Part shown: positions 1 through 8,396 of the stretch, piece after piece
Position numbering within the stretch: the first letter of the stretch is position 1
Layout of the letters: the number at the start of each line of letters is the position of its first letter
Source of the DNA: G965202665 sp965243835
GTDB lineage: Bacteria > Actinomycetota > Acidimicrobiia > Spongiisociales > Spongiisociaceae
Direction: 5' to 3'
Assembly (NCBI GenBank): GCA_965243835.1
Contig: OZ251578.1
Span: 2,790,001-2,854,000, forward strand
DNA: 64,000 nt
Program-made: the position numbers and the translations under genes
The notes under the pieces: generated by a model
Told to the model about the DNA's origin: nothing
The model's database searches: none
Seen by the model: only the letters and a program-made list of their open reading frames with translations

Positions 1-1
1 G

Positions 2-3000
2 GAGGCGCCGGGGAGGGAGCGGGTAGACGGAAAACCGAGACGGATGGGAGCGGTGATGTTCGCCCTTCCCGTCCTGGCGGGGGCGGGCATGGCCTTGTTC
101 TTCGGTCGGTTGATGTTTCTGGCCTTTGCGCTGATGAGCCCGTTGATGATGGCGGGGCAGTACATAGAGGACCGTCGCCGGCGTCGCCGGGAAACCCGCC
201 GCGCCGGGCAAAAGTTCGCCGCCGACCTGCGGGAGTTCGACCGCCAATTGCGGCGCCGCGCCCGCCGCGCGCAGGCCCAAGCCCATTTGGACGACCCCTC
301 GGTGGGGGAGTTGCTGGCCTGGGCGGAGGCCGGATCCCGGCGCCTGTGGGAGCGAAGGCCCGCCCACCCCGACTTCCTGCGGGCGACGCTCGGCTACGGA
401 ACCGTCCGCTGGACCCCTCCCCCGGTCGGTGAGGAGGAGCCGGAGGCGGCGGAGGCTCTGCGCAGGCAAGGTGTGATGCAGGGGGTTCCGATAACCGCGC
501 AACTCGCTCCGGGGCGCATTCTGGGAGTGGCCGGACCGCGGGACGAGGCCGGCTCCCTGGCCGGGGCGGTCCTGTGCCAAATCGCGGTCGCCTCCGGTCC
601 GGCCGATGTGCGCATCGGGGTGATCACCGACCGTCCCCAAGTCTGGGATTGGGTCAAATGGACGCCGCATTCCCTGGCCGACCCCCGCTCCGATGTCCGG
701 TTGCTGGCCTGCTCCCCGGCGGAGACGGAGGCTTTGCTGGGCGCCCTGTCCGCCCCGGCCGCGGAGGGCCCGGCCCCGGTGACGGTTATCGCGGTGGACC
801 ACCCCCGCCTGTCGGAGGAGCACCGTCGTCTCCTGCGGCGAATTTTCCTGGGGGCGGAGCGCCCGGCGGCGGGAGTGTGGTTGGAGGAGCGGGCGGAGGG
901 GTTGCCCGCCGCGTGCCCGGAGGTGGCGGAACTGGGGGCGACGGCCCGCCTGCGCCGTCCCGGGCGGGGCGCGGCCGCGCTGGAAATGGAAGTCGCCGGC
1001 GCGGCGGAAGGGGTGGCGGAGGCCGCCGCCCGGCGCCTGGCCCGCTGGGAGGACCCGGAAGCGTCCGCCCCCGGATCCCGCTTGCCGGAGCGGGCGGGGC
1101 TGCTGGAACTCCCGGAGCTGGCGGACCTGTCCGGCGAGACGGATCCGGACGGTTTGGCCGGGGCCCTGTCCGCCCGCTGGTCCGCCGCGCCCTCCGGCCT
1201 GGCCGCCCCCATCGGGGTTTCCGAAGCCGGCACGGTGCAGGCGGACCTGGCCGCGGACGGACCGCACTGCCTGTTGGCGGGCACCACCGGCTCGGGCAAA
1301 AGCGAACTGTTGCGCACCCTGATCGCCTCCTGGGCCGTCCGCTACGGTCCCCAACTCCTCAACCTGATCCTGATCGACTACAAGGGAGGGGCGGCCTTCG
1401 ACGCCTGCGCCGACCTGCCGCATGTCACGGGGCTGGTGACCGACTTGGACGAGGGGCTGGGGGAACGGGCCCTGCGTTCGCTGGAGGCGGAACTGACCCG
1501 GCGGGAGGAGCGAATGCGGGCGGCGGGGGTTTCCGACATCGACCAACTGCGCCGCGCCCGCCCCGACCGGCCCCTCCCCCGCCTGGCGGTGATCGTGGAC
1601 GAATTCGCCCTGCTGTCCCGGGAGTTGCCCGACTTTATGGAGGCGCTGGTGGATATCGCTCAACGGGGGCGCAGCCTGGGAGTGCATCTGGTTCTGGCCA
1701 CCCAGCGCCCGGCGGGGGTGATCAAGGACTCCATCCGGGCCAACGTCAACCTGCGCATTTGCCTGCGGGTGCAGACCCCGGCCGATTCCAGGGACGTGCT
1801 GGGGACGGGGGCGGGGACCGCTCTGGCGGCCGGGATCCCCCCTTCCCGGCCGGGACGCGGCTACATCCGATCCGGCCCGGAGGCCCCCGTTCCCTTTCAG
1901 ACGGCCCTGGTTTCCGGCTCCGGGAATTGCCGACCGGCGGTCCGGGCCGTCCCCTTCCTGTTCGCCATGCGGCAACCTGCGACTCCCCCCGCCCCGGACC
2001 GCAACCGCCCGTCGGAAACCGACCTGGCCCGGCTGGCGGCGGCGGCGTCCCGCGCCTGGAAAGCGACGGGCCGGCCCGCTCCCCGCCGGCCTTGGAGCCC
2101 TCCCTTGAACCCCGACTTGGCCTTTGGGGAGTTGCCCGCCGCGGACGGCGGCGCCGACGACGAGCCGGAGGCGGTGATCGGCGTCGCCGACCAACCCGAC
2201 CGGCAACGGCAAGTCCCCTGGAAGTGGCGCCCGGCCGCGGACGGGGCCCTGTTGCTGATCGGGCGGTCGGGGGCGGGCCCGCAGGACGGGTTGCTGGCCG
2301 TCGCCTGTTCCCTGGCCTCCGCCCGGGACCCCGACCGGTTGCATATTTACGGGCTGGACGGCGGGCGGGGGCGGCTGGCGGAACTGGAAAAACTGCCTCA
2401 TGTCGGCTCCATCGTTCCCATGGACGACGAGGAGCGCCTGCCCCGGTTGCTGGAGCTGTTCCGGCGCCGGATGGAGGACCCCTCTTCCCCGCCGGAGCAA
2501 CCGTGGCTGGTGTTGCTGGCGGACGACCTGGGCGGGTTGCGCTCCGTTTTGGACCAGTCGGGACTGACGGAGCTGTTCGGGGAGATATGCCGGGCGGGAC
2601 CTTCCCGGCGGATGGGGGTGGCCGCCGCCGCCGACGGGTCCCGCGCCGTCCCCCCTTCCCTGTCGTCCGTCTTCGTCTCCCGTCTGGTGTTCTCCCTGGC
2701 CGACCCGCTGGACTGGTCGCTGCTGGGAGTGCGGGCCGCACCCGACGATCCGCCGCCGCGGCGGGCGGTGGATGCGCGCACCGGGGAATGCGTGCAGGCG
2801 GCGGCGGTGGCGGCGGACGATGTGCGGAGGGCAGGGCTCCGGGCGGAGGGGGGCGGACGGGCCCCGGCCATTCCCTCCCTGCCCCGCCGGGTTTCCCTGG
2901 GCAAGGTGGCGGGAGCGGGGAAGTCGACCGACCGGGAATGGCGCCTTCCCCTCGGCCTGGACGGGAAAACCTTGCAACCGGCCGTCGTCACCCTCTACGG

Positions 3001-3535
3001 GGGCGACCACCTGCTGATCGCCGGTCCCCGCCGCTCGGGGCGTTCCACGGCCCTGTGGGCGACGGCTTCCGCCGCGGGGATGCTGGACCCGGGCGCGCGC
3101 CTGGTGGCGGTGTGCCCCCGCCCCTCCCCGCTGGCCGATCATCCGGGGGTGCGTACCGTGTTGCGCCGCATTGAAGACCTGGACGACTTGACCGACTTGT
3201 CCGATGAGGAGGGGAACGGCCCCCGCACCGTGGTCCTGATCGACGACGCCGAAGAAACCGCCGACCACGGCCCGCCGGACCGGATAATCGAACAGCGGGC
3301 GGAGGGAATTACGGTGGTGGCCGCGGGGCGGAACGATGTGTTGCGCGCCGCCCATCGTCATTGGACGCGCGCCTTGCGGACCAGCCGCCGGGGGGTGATA
3401 CTCTCCCCGGAGGAGCGCGCCGACGGCGATCTGTTCGGGGTGCGGCTCCCCGCCCCCGGCGCCGGCCCCCTCCCCGGCCGGGGCTTTCTGGTGGAGGGGG
3501 GAGACGTGCGGATGATCCAGATGGCGGTAGCGTAA
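2..3535 (+). CDS. EccC-like type VII secretion FtsK/SpoIIIE ATPase, 5' end outside window
   Basis: Membrane-anchored motor ATPase of the EccC/EssC family, which drives export through ESX/type VII secretion systems. The frame is open to the left edge. ATG 44 is the first start visible, but the conserved EccC N-terminus (two transmembrane helices followed by a GQY.EDRR motif) is already under way there, so the true start is probably upstream. Counting from ATG 44: hydrophobic segment about 5-37, basic stretch, then a first FtsK domain with Walker A GTTGSGKS near residue 412 and Walker B VIVDEF near 516. A second ATPase domain near 740 has a degenerate P-loop (GRSGAGPQDG, no Lys-Ser/Thr). A third domain has GPRRSGRST near 993 and Walker B VVLIDDAE. 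Three tandem ATPase modules are typical of the family. No other ESX genes are visible; they would have to lie to the left. Confidence 0.85.
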   Translation, partial: EAPGRERVDGKPRRMGAVMFALPVLAGAGMALFFGRLMFLAFALMSPLMMAGQYIEDRRRRRRETRRAGQKFAADLREFDRQLRRRARRAQAQAHLDDPSVGELLAWAEAGSRRLWERRPAHPDFLRATLGYGTVRWTPPPVGEEEPEAAEALRRQGVMQGVPITAQLAPGRILGVAGPRDEAGSLAGAVLCQIAVASGPADVRIGVITDRPQVWDWVKWTPHSLADPRSDVRLLACSPAETEALLGALSAPAAEGPAPVTVIAVDHPRLSEEHRRLLRRIFLGAERPAAGVWLEERAEGLPAACPEVAELGATARLRRPGRGAAALEMEVAGAAEGVAEAAARRLARWEDPEASAPGSRLPERAGLLELPELADLSGETDPDGLAGALSARWSAAPSGLAAPIGVSEAGTVQADLAADGPHCLLAGTTGSGKSELLRTLIASWAVRYGPQLLNLILIDYKGGAAFDACADLPHVTGLVTDLDEGLGERALRSLEAELTRREERMRAAGVSDIDQLRRARPDRPLPRLAVIVDEFALLSRELPDFMEALVDIAQRGRSLGVHLVLATQRPAGVIKDSIRANVNLRICLRVQTPADSRDVLGTGAGTALAAGIPPSRPGRGYIRSGPEAPVPFQTALVSGSGNCRPAVRAVPFLFAMRQPATPPAPDRNRPSETDLARLAAAASRAWKATGRPAPRRPWSPPLNPDLAFGELPAADGGADDEPEAVIGVADQPDRQRQVPWKWRPAADGALLLIGRSGAGPQDGLLAVACSLASARDPDRLHIYGLDGGRGRLAELEKLPHVGSIVPMDDEERLPRLLELFRRRMEDPSSPPEQPWLVLLADDLGGLRSVLDQSGLTELFGEICRAGPSRRMGVAAAADGSRAVPPSLSSVFVSRLVFSLADPLDWSLLGVRAAPDDPPPRRAVDARTGECVQAAAVAADDVRRAGLRAEGGGRAPAIPSLPRRVSLGKVAGAGKSTDREWRLPLGLDGKTLQPAVVTLYGGDHLLIAGPRRSGRSTALWATASAAGMLDPGARLVAVCPRPSPLADHPGVRTVLRRIEDLDDLTDLSDEEGNGPRTVVLIDDAEETADHGPPDRIIEQRAEGITVVAAGRNDVLRAAHRHWTRALRTSRRGVILSPEERADGDLFGVRLPAPGAGPLPGRGFLVEGGDVRMIQMAVA

Positions 3536-3570
3536 TATTCGGCGAGGGCCGCCGGAGGAAAGGAGCGGAA

Positions 3571-4548
3571 ATGAAAGCGCAGGTGGTGCACGAGTTTGGT
3601 TCGTTGGAGAATTTGTCCTATCAGGATTTCGACGAGCCGTCTCCGGGGGCGGGACAGGTTCTGATCGGGGTGGAGGCGGTCGGCCTCAACTTCCCCGACC
3701 TGCTTATGATCGAAGGCAAATACCAGTTCCGGCCCGACCTCCCGTTCGCGCCCGGAGCGGAAGCGGCGGGGACGGTCCTGGCGGCGGGGGAAGGCGTAAC
3801 CGGGGTGGAGGCGGGGGACCGGGTAATCGGCTCCGGCCTGTACGGGGCGATGGCGGAACGGTTCGTCGCCCCCGCCGCCAACGTTTACCGGTTGCCGGCG
3901 GAGGTGTCCATGCCCGCCGGGGCGTGCCTGTCCATGACCTACGGCACCGGATATCACGCCTTGGTGGACCGGGCCCGGTTGCGGGCCGGAGAAACGTTGC
4001 TGGTCACCGGGGCCTCCGGCGGGACGGGAAGCGCGGCCGTGCAACTGGGCAAAACCCTGGGGGCGCGGGTTATCGCGGCGGTGGGCACGGACGCCAAAGC
4101 GGAAGCGGCGCGGGAGTCGGGGGCGGACGAGACCATCAACTACTCCTCCGAGTCGTTGCGGGAGCGGACCAAGGAACTGACAGAGGGACGGGGGGCGGAC
4201 GTCATCTACGAGGTGGTGGGAGGAGACGTTTTTCTGGAATGCCTGCGTTGCGTAAACTGGGAGGGGCGCATCCTGGTGGTCGGGTTCACTTCCGGACAGA
4301 TTGCGGCCGCCCCCGCCAACCTGCCCCTGCTGAAAGGCTGTTCCATCGTGGGGGTGTTCTGGGGGGCGTTCGCCTCCCGCGCGCCGCGCCGCAACCGGGC
4401 CAACCTGAAACAGGCGCTGGCCTGGGCGGCGGAGGGAAAGATCAACCCCCGCATCTCCGCCGTCCGCCCGCTGGCCGAAGCCAAGCAGGCCCTGGCCGCC
4501 TTCGCCGACCGGAGCGCGGTGGGCAAAATCGTCTTGTCGGTTCCCTGA
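3571..4548 (+). CDS. NADPH:quinone oxidoreductase family protein (MDR superfamily)
   Basis: A 325-residue medium-chain dehydrogenase/reductase of the zinc-independent quinone oxidoreductase group, predicted cytosolic, reducing quinones or enones with NADPH. Visible features are the N-terminal GroES-like fold (VGLNFPDLLMIEGKYQ, typical of QOR proteins), the Rossmann motif GASGGTGSAAVQLGK near residue 150, and VGFTSG. No catalytic Zn-binding Cys/His cluster is seen. The start at 3571 is chosen because a strong ribosome site (GGAGGAAAGGAG) ends about 6 bases upstream and the QOR homology begins there; the longer open frame runs back into the EccC gene. It lies 35 bp behind the EccC-like gene. 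The substrate cannot be told from sequence. Confidence 0.88.
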   Translation: MKAQVVHEFGSLENLSYQDFDEPSPGAGQVLIGVEAVGLNFPDLLMIEGKYQFRPDLPFAPGAEAAGTVLAAGEGVTGVEAGDRVIGSGLYGAMAERFVAPAANVYRLPAEVSMPAGACLSMTYGTGYHALVDRARLRAGETLLVTGASGGTGSAAVQLGKTLGARVIAAVGTDAKAEAARESGADETINYSSESLRERTKELTEGRGADVIYEVVGGDVFLECLRCVNWEGRILVVGFTSGQIAAAPANLPLLKGCSIVGVFWGAFASRAPRRNRANLKQALAWAAEGKINPRISAVRPLAEAKQALAAFADRSAVGKIVLSVP

Positions 4549-4589
4549 CCGGCCCGGGGAACGACCGCCCGCTTTCGGACTGATATCGC

Positions 4590-5828
4590 ATGTCGCAACC
4601 GGTCGTTACCATCCGGGCCGGACATCCCGATTTCCTCGATTTGGACTGGCGCCGCCCGCTGGCGAGTTGGAGCGGGGGGCGGCTGGTGGAAGTCCCCACC
4701 GGCATCCATCGGCATGTGGTCCGATTCGCGGCCTACGGGGAACGCATCTACGCCATCAAGGAACTGCCTTTGCACCTGGCCCGGCGGGAACGGGACGTTC
4801 TGCGCCGACTGGAGGACAAAACCCGCTCCTCCTCGCATGTGGCGGGAATCGTGGAACGGGGCTGGGTGGACCCGGCCGAGGAATGGGCGGCGGCCTTGAT
4901 CACCGAGTACGTCCGCTACGCCTTCTCCTATCGGGAACTGGTGGAAGCGGGGGGCTTCGGGGACAACCGGGGCCGGATGCTGGACGCCTTCGCGGGCCTG
5001 CTGGCGGAACTGCATCTGGTGGGGTGCTTCTGGGGGGATTGCTCGCTGTCCAACGTGCTGTACCGGTGGGACGCCAACTCCATTCAGGCGATAATGATCG
5101 ACGCGGAAACGGCGGAGATGCACGACCGCCTGTCGGACGGACAGCGCCGCCACGACCTGGACATAATGCGGGAGAACGTGGCCGGGGGGATGGCCGACGT
5201 CGCCGCCGCGCAGGGTATTCCCCTGGAGCGTGCCGATCTGACTTTGGGGGACGACATCATCACCCGCTATCGGGCCCTGTGGGAGGAGTTGTCGGAGCCG
5301 GTGCGCTTCGGGCCCCGCGAACGCTACCTGGTAACCGAAAAGGTGACCCGGTTGCACAACCTGGGTTTCCACATCACCGACATGCAGTTCCGGCCCGCGC
5401 CGGACGGGGAGGGAACCGAAGCCCGGTTCCGGGCGGCGGTGGGAGGGCGCAGTTTCCATTCCAACCGGCTGTGGGAGTTGGCCCGGGTGGAGGCCTCCGA
5501 ACACCAGTCCCGTTGGATCATCCGCGACCTACGCTATTTCCAGGCCAGCCTGGCCGAGCGGGAAGCCGGAGGCGAGCCCGTCGGGGCCGCCTTGGCCGCC
5601 ATTCGCTGGCGGGTGGAGTGCCTGGAGCCGTTGCTACGGCGCCTGGGCGCGGATTTTCCGGACCGGGACCCGTTGCAGGGATACACGGATTTTCTGCATC
5701 ATCGTTATCTGATGGCGGTGGAGCAAAACCGGGATGTCGGAAACGAGGAAGCCTACGACCACTGGCTGGCGGCGGGGGCCCCGGGCATGGATCGCGATAC
5801 GGACGACCCGGCGGTGGAGCCGTATTAA
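4590..5828 (+). CDS. DUF4032 domain protein with kinase-like fold
   Basis: A 412-residue soluble protein that I recognise as the actinobacterial DUF4032 type. The first half resembles small-molecule/lipopolysaccharide kinases: an Ile-Lys pair (YAIKELPLH) near residue 52, a catalytic-loop-like GDCSLSNVLY near 150, and an IMIDAETAEM metal-binding-like segment near 168. The second half is the DUF4032 region (ITDMQFRP). The biochemical role is unknown. It starts 41 bp after the quinone oxidoreductase and is followed by the promoter of rpmB. No clear ribosome site precedes ATG 4590. A protein- or small-molecule kinase activity is inference from the motifs only. Confidence 0.75.
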   Translation: MSQPVVTIRAGHPDFLDLDWRRPLASWSGGRLVEVPTGIHRHVVRFAAYGERIYAIKELPLHLARRERDVLRRLEDKTRSSSHVAGIVERGWVDPAEEWAAALITEYVRYAFSYRELVEAGGFGDNRGRMLDAFAGLLAELHLVGCFWGDCSLSNVLYRWDANSIQAIMIDAETAEMHDRLSDGQRRHDLDIMRENVAGGMADVAAAQGIPLERADLTLGDDIITRYRALWEELSEPVRFGPRERYLVTEKVTRLHNLGFHITDMQFRPAPDGEGTEARFRAAVGGRSFHSNRLWELARVEASEHQSRWIIRDLRYFQASLAEREAGGEPVGAALAAIRWRVECLEPLLRRLGADFPDRDPLQGYTDFLHHRYLMAVEQNRDVGNEEAYDHWLAAGAPGMDRDTDDPAVEPY

Positions 5829-5838
5829 GGTATTCGTC

Positions 5839-5867
5839 TTGCGCAGGCGGGCGGAATGTTTTACAAT
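5839..5867 (+). promoter_or_regulatory. Promoter of rpmB
   Basis: TTGCGC at 5839-5844 and TACAAT at 5862-5867, separated by exactly 17 bp, 37 bp before the rpmB ATG. This good sigma70-type promoter sits just after the DUF4032 stop codon. Confidence 0.65.
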
Positions 5868-5904
5868 GGCCGGGTTCCCTTGGCGAAAACAACGGGGTCT
5901 GAGA

Positions 5905-6141
5905 ATGTCCAACATCTGCATGGTTACCGGCAAAAAGCCCACCTTCGGCAAGAAGGTCTCCTTTTCCCATAAGCGGTCCAATCGCCGCTGGACGCCCAAC
6001 GTTCACAAGCGGCGTTACTGGGTGGCCTCCGAGCGGCGCTACGTTACGCTCACCGTCAGCACCAAGGGAATGAAGACCATCGACCGCAAAGGCATCGACG
6101 CGGTGTTGTCCGATATGCGCCGGCGCGGCATCAAGTACTAA
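5905..6141 (+). CDS. rpmB: 50S ribosomal protein L28
   Basis: A 78-residue L28 protein of the large ribosomal subunit. The start MSNICMVTGKKPTFGKKVS, then NRRWTPNVHKRRYW and the C-terminal LSDMRRRGIKY are diagnostic. Only one cysteine is present, so this is the zinc-free (C-) type. ATG 5905 gives the canonical N-terminus; an in-frame extension upstream would run through the promoter and is rejected. Its stop codon overlaps by 4 bp the stop of the convergent ABC ATPase gene. Confidence 0.97.
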   Translation: MSNICMVTGKKPTFGKKVSFSHKRSNRRWTPNVHKRRYWVASERRYVTLTVSTKGMKTIDRKGIDAVLSDMRRRGIKY

Positions 6142-6995
6142 ATCCCCTTTATCCCCTTTGCCCCGTCCCCGGCGGGAGGCGGGGGGATGGGGAGCCCGGC
6201 GGCCCGGAAACGGCCCTGGCGGTATTCCACCCGCAACGGGTAATCGTAGAGTTCGCTCAAGGCGCGCCCGGTCAGGGTTTCCCGAATATCCCCGCAGGCG
6301 GCCACCCGCCCCCGGTCCAATATCAGAACCCGGTCGTAGCCGGGGGGAATTTCCTCCACGTTGTGGGTGACCAGCGCCACCGTCGCCTCCCGCTCCCGTT
6401 CCGCCATTTCCGACAGGGAGGCGATCAGACGCTCCCGGGCCCCCAAGTCCAGCCCGGCCGCCGGCTCGTCCAACAGCAACAACTCCGGGTCGGCCATCAA
6501 AGCCCGGGCGATCAGCACCCGTTTCATTTCCCCCGCGGACAGGGTGGCGAACTCCCGGTCGGCGAAGTCGGCCATTCCCATTACGGCCAGGCGCCGGTCG
6601 GCCCGTTCCCAATCGGCGGCGGCATAACTATGCCAGCGGGCGTCCACGAAAGCGGCGCGGCGGCCGGTGACCACAATGGTGCGGCACGGCAGGCGGCGCC
6701 GCACCAGGGCGGCGGGGGCCATTCCCACATACCCGATCCGGGGGCGGAGGGAGCGCACATCGGTGCGTCCCATGCGCTCCCCCAGGATGCTGGCTTCGCC
6801 GTAGGTGGGGAACTGGTAGGTGGAGGCCACTTGCAACAGGGTGGTTTTGCCCGCCCCGTTGGGCCCGAACACCACCCACCGCTCCCCCGCTCCCGCCCGC
6901 CAGTCCACATCCGACAGCAAATGACGGCCCGCCTTGAGCACGGAAACGCCGCGCAGGTCGATCGACAAGGGGGTTGTTTGAGGGGCGGTTATCAC
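6138..6995 (-). CDS. ABC transporter ATP-binding protein
   Basis: A 285-residue ABC ATPase with Walker A GPNGAGKTT near residue 44, a signature LSAGEMKR (a variant of LSGGQ) near 155, Walker B LLLLDEPAAGLD and a switch His in LVTHNVEE. It resembles the iron-complex/ModF-like stand-alone ATPases. No permease or binding-protein gene is adjacent, so the partner is unknown. The start is a GTG at 6995, only 14 bp from the divergent hicA start. A TATACT sequence on the minus strand ends 9 bp before the GTG and could be its -10 box. Confidence 0.88.
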   Translation of the reverse strand: MITAPQTTPLSIDLRGVSVLKAGRHLLSDVDWRAGAGERWVVFGPNGAGKTTLLQVASTYQFPTYGEASILGERMGRTDVRSLRPRIGYVGMAPAALVRRRLPCRTIVVTGRRAAFVDARWHSYAAADWERADRRLAVMGMADFADREFATLSAGEMKRVLIARALMADPELLLLDEPAAGLDLGARERLIASLSEMAEREREATVALVTHNVEEIPPGYDRVLILDRGRVAACGDIRETLTGRALSELYDYPLRVEYRQGRFRAAGLPIPPPPAGDGAKGIKGI

Positions 6996-7002
6996 TTATG
7001 TT
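6974..7002 (+). promoter_or_regulatory. Promoter of hicA (leaderless type)
   Basis: TTGTTT at 6974-6979, a 17-bp spacer, and TATGTT at 6997-7002, with the hicA ATG 7 bp after the -10 box. Transcription would start at or next to the A of the ATG. The promoter overlaps the first codons of the divergent ABC ATPase gene. Confidence 0.5.
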
Positions 7003-7009
7003 GGAGTAT

Positions 7010-7201
7010 ATGCCCGTTACAGTCCGAGAGGCCATCAAAATAGTGAAGCGGGACGGCTGGTACTTCGTGCGAATGAAGGGATCCCACCGCCACTTCCACC
7101 ACCCGACCAAGAGCGGGACGGTAACCATACCCGGTCCTCCCAAAAGGGACCTGGATCCCAAGGTGTGGAAAAGCATTCAGCACCAAGCCGGACTAAAGTA
7201 G
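7010..7201 (+). CDS. hicA: HicA family toxin (mRNA interferase)
   Basis: A 63-residue HicA-type double-stranded RNA-binding-fold protein. Seen: VREAIKIVKRDGWYF, then the family hallmark KGSHRHFHHP with the catalytic His of the G-S-H motif, then VTIPGPP and a C-terminal QAGLK. HicA toxins cleave mRNA and are neutralised by HicB, which fits the gene that begins 5 bp downstream. ATG 7010 is preferred over 6998 because it gives the normal N-terminus and matches the -10 spacing. Confidence 0.88.
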   Translation: MPVTVREAIKIVKRDGWYFVRMKGSHRHFHHPTKSGTVTIPGPPKRDLDPKVWKSIQHQAGLK

Positions 7202-7206
7202 GAGGC

Positions 7207-7731
7207 ATGATGCGATTTGGAACCATCATCGAAAAGCAGGATGGGGATTACCTGGCCTGTCCGATGGGGATCGTGGAATGCGAGACCCCCGGTAGCACCA
7301 TCGACGAGGCCGTCGCCAACATGCGGGAGGCCGTGGCCCGTTTCCTGCAGGGCAAACCCGGCTACCCGGACCGCATCCGCCCCTCCGACATCACCGCCGA
7401 CATCCTGGAAGTAGTCGAATACACCGACGAAGGCCTGCCCCCGCTCACCCCCGGCCAGAACCCGCCCATGCACTTCGGGATAGTTGTTTTCGACGGTCCC
7501 AAAAACTGCAGTGCCTACGCCCCCGCAGTACGCGGTTGCGTAACAGTGGGCGACACAGTGGAGGAAACCGCGGACAATATGCGGGAAGCCTTGGCCTCTC
7601 ACCTAGAGGGGCAAACCGGCTACCCCGAAACCATCGACCCCCAAGAAATCACCGTCACCATCCGGGAAGTAGTTCGCTACGACGAAAACTACCTGGTCAT
7701 CGCCGAACCAACCCCGGCCCTGGCCGTCTGA
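7207..7731 (+). CDS. hicB: Double-domain HicB-like antitoxin, copy 1
   Basis: A 174-residue protein made of two HicB-like (ribonuclease H-like, partial) domains. Domain 1 is residues 2-80 (FGTIIEKQDGDYLACPMGIV, then EAVANMREAVARFLQGKPGYP). Domain 2 is about 90-174 (FGIVVFDGPKNCSAYAPAVR, then EETADNMREALASHLEGQTGYP). The predicted role is to bind and inactivate the adjacent HicA. No C-terminal DNA-binding domain is seen, so autoregulation is uncertain. AGGAGG ends 1 bp before ATG 7207, or 4 bp before a second ATG at 7210; 7207 is chosen by alignment with copy 2. The gene is nearly identical to the next one, so it arose by tandem duplication. Confidence 0.82.
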   Translation: MMRFGTIIEKQDGDYLACPMGIVECETPGSTIDEAVANMREAVARFLQGKPGYPDRIRPSDITADILEVVEYTDEGLPPLTPGQNPPMHFGIVVFDGPKNCSAYAPAVRGCVTVGDTVEETADNMREALASHLEGQTGYPETIDPQEITVTIREVVRYDENYLVIAEPTPALAV

Positions 7732-7807
7732 ACCAAGCGTCGCCGTTTACCGGATACCAACGCAGGGGACGAAGTTTGTCGAGATGGTTGGGATAAAGTA
7801 GGAGATC
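7732..7807 (+). other. Spacer with remnant of a duplicated hicA 3' end
   Basis: The last bases before copy 2 (7794-7804, TAAAGTAGGAG) are identical to the hicA stop/ribosome-site junction before copy 1 (7194-7204). In frame they read V-G-I-K-stop, like the hicA ending A-G-L-K-stop. The duplication therefore began inside hicA; the rest of that second hicA is gone. Confidence 0.45.
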
Positions 7808-8332
7808 ATGTTGCGGTTTGGAACCATCATCGAAAAGCAGGATGGGGATTACCTGGCCTGCCCGATGGGAATCGTGGAATGCGAGACCCCGGGCGACACC
7901 ATCGCCGAGGCCGTCGCCAACATGCGGGAAGCGGTGGCCCGTTTCCTGGAGGGCAAACCCGGCTACCCGGACCGCATTCGCCCCTCCGACATCACGTCCG
8001 ACATCCTGGAAGTAGTCGAATACACCGAAGAAGGCCTGCCCCCGCTCACCCCCGGCCAGAAACCGCCCCTGCACTTCGGAATCATCATCGAATCCATCCC
8101 CAAAAACTACGGCGCCTTCGCCCCCGCCGTGCGCGGTTGCGTAGCAGTGGGCGACACGGTGGAGGAAACCGCCGAAACTTTGCGGGAAGCCTTGGCCTCT
8201 CACCTGGAAGGGCAAACCGGCTACCCGGCAACCATCGACCCCGAAGAAATCACCGTCACCGTCCGGGAAGTGGTGCTCTACGACGAAAACTACCTGGTCG
8301 TCGCCGAACCAGCCCCGGCCCTGGCCGTCTGA
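7808..8332 (+). CDS. hicB: Double-domain HicB-like antitoxin, copy 2
   Basis: A tandem paralogue of the preceding gene, again 174 residues with two HicB-like halves (FGTIIEKQDGDYLACPMGIV; FGIIIESIPKNYGAFAPAVR). The first halves are almost identical between copies and the second halves differ more. It has its own ribosome site (TAGGAG, 3 bp before ATG 7808) carried over with the duplicated hicA end. It could be a spare antitoxin, or one for a different HicA-like partner (inference). Confidence 0.8.
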   Translation: MLRFGTIIEKQDGDYLACPMGIVECETPGDTIAEAVANMREAVARFLEGKPGYPDRIRPSDITSDILEVVEYTEEGLPPLTPGQKPPLHFGIIIESIPKNYGAFAPAVRGCVAVGDTVEETAETLREALASHLEGQTGYPATIDPEEITVTVREVVLYDENYLVVAEPAPALAV

Positions 8333-8382
8333 ACCCGGCGCCGTCGTTTCCCGTATTCGACCGTTTTGTCGGCGCTTTGCCC

Positions 8383-8388
8383 TAGCAT
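8383..8388 (+). promoter_or_regulatory. -10 box of the MerR/DUF433 gene
   Basis: TAGCAT, with 8 bp to ATG 8397: the leaderless arrangement seen repeatedly in this window. No convincing -35 box. Confidence 0.35.
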
Positions 8389-8396
8389 TGACGGGT

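Noticed and set aside
574..3174. An 866-codon frame overlapping the EccC-like gene on the same strand
   Set aside because: A Gly/Pro/Arg-rich +1 shadow without domains; the EccC frame contains the Walker motifs.
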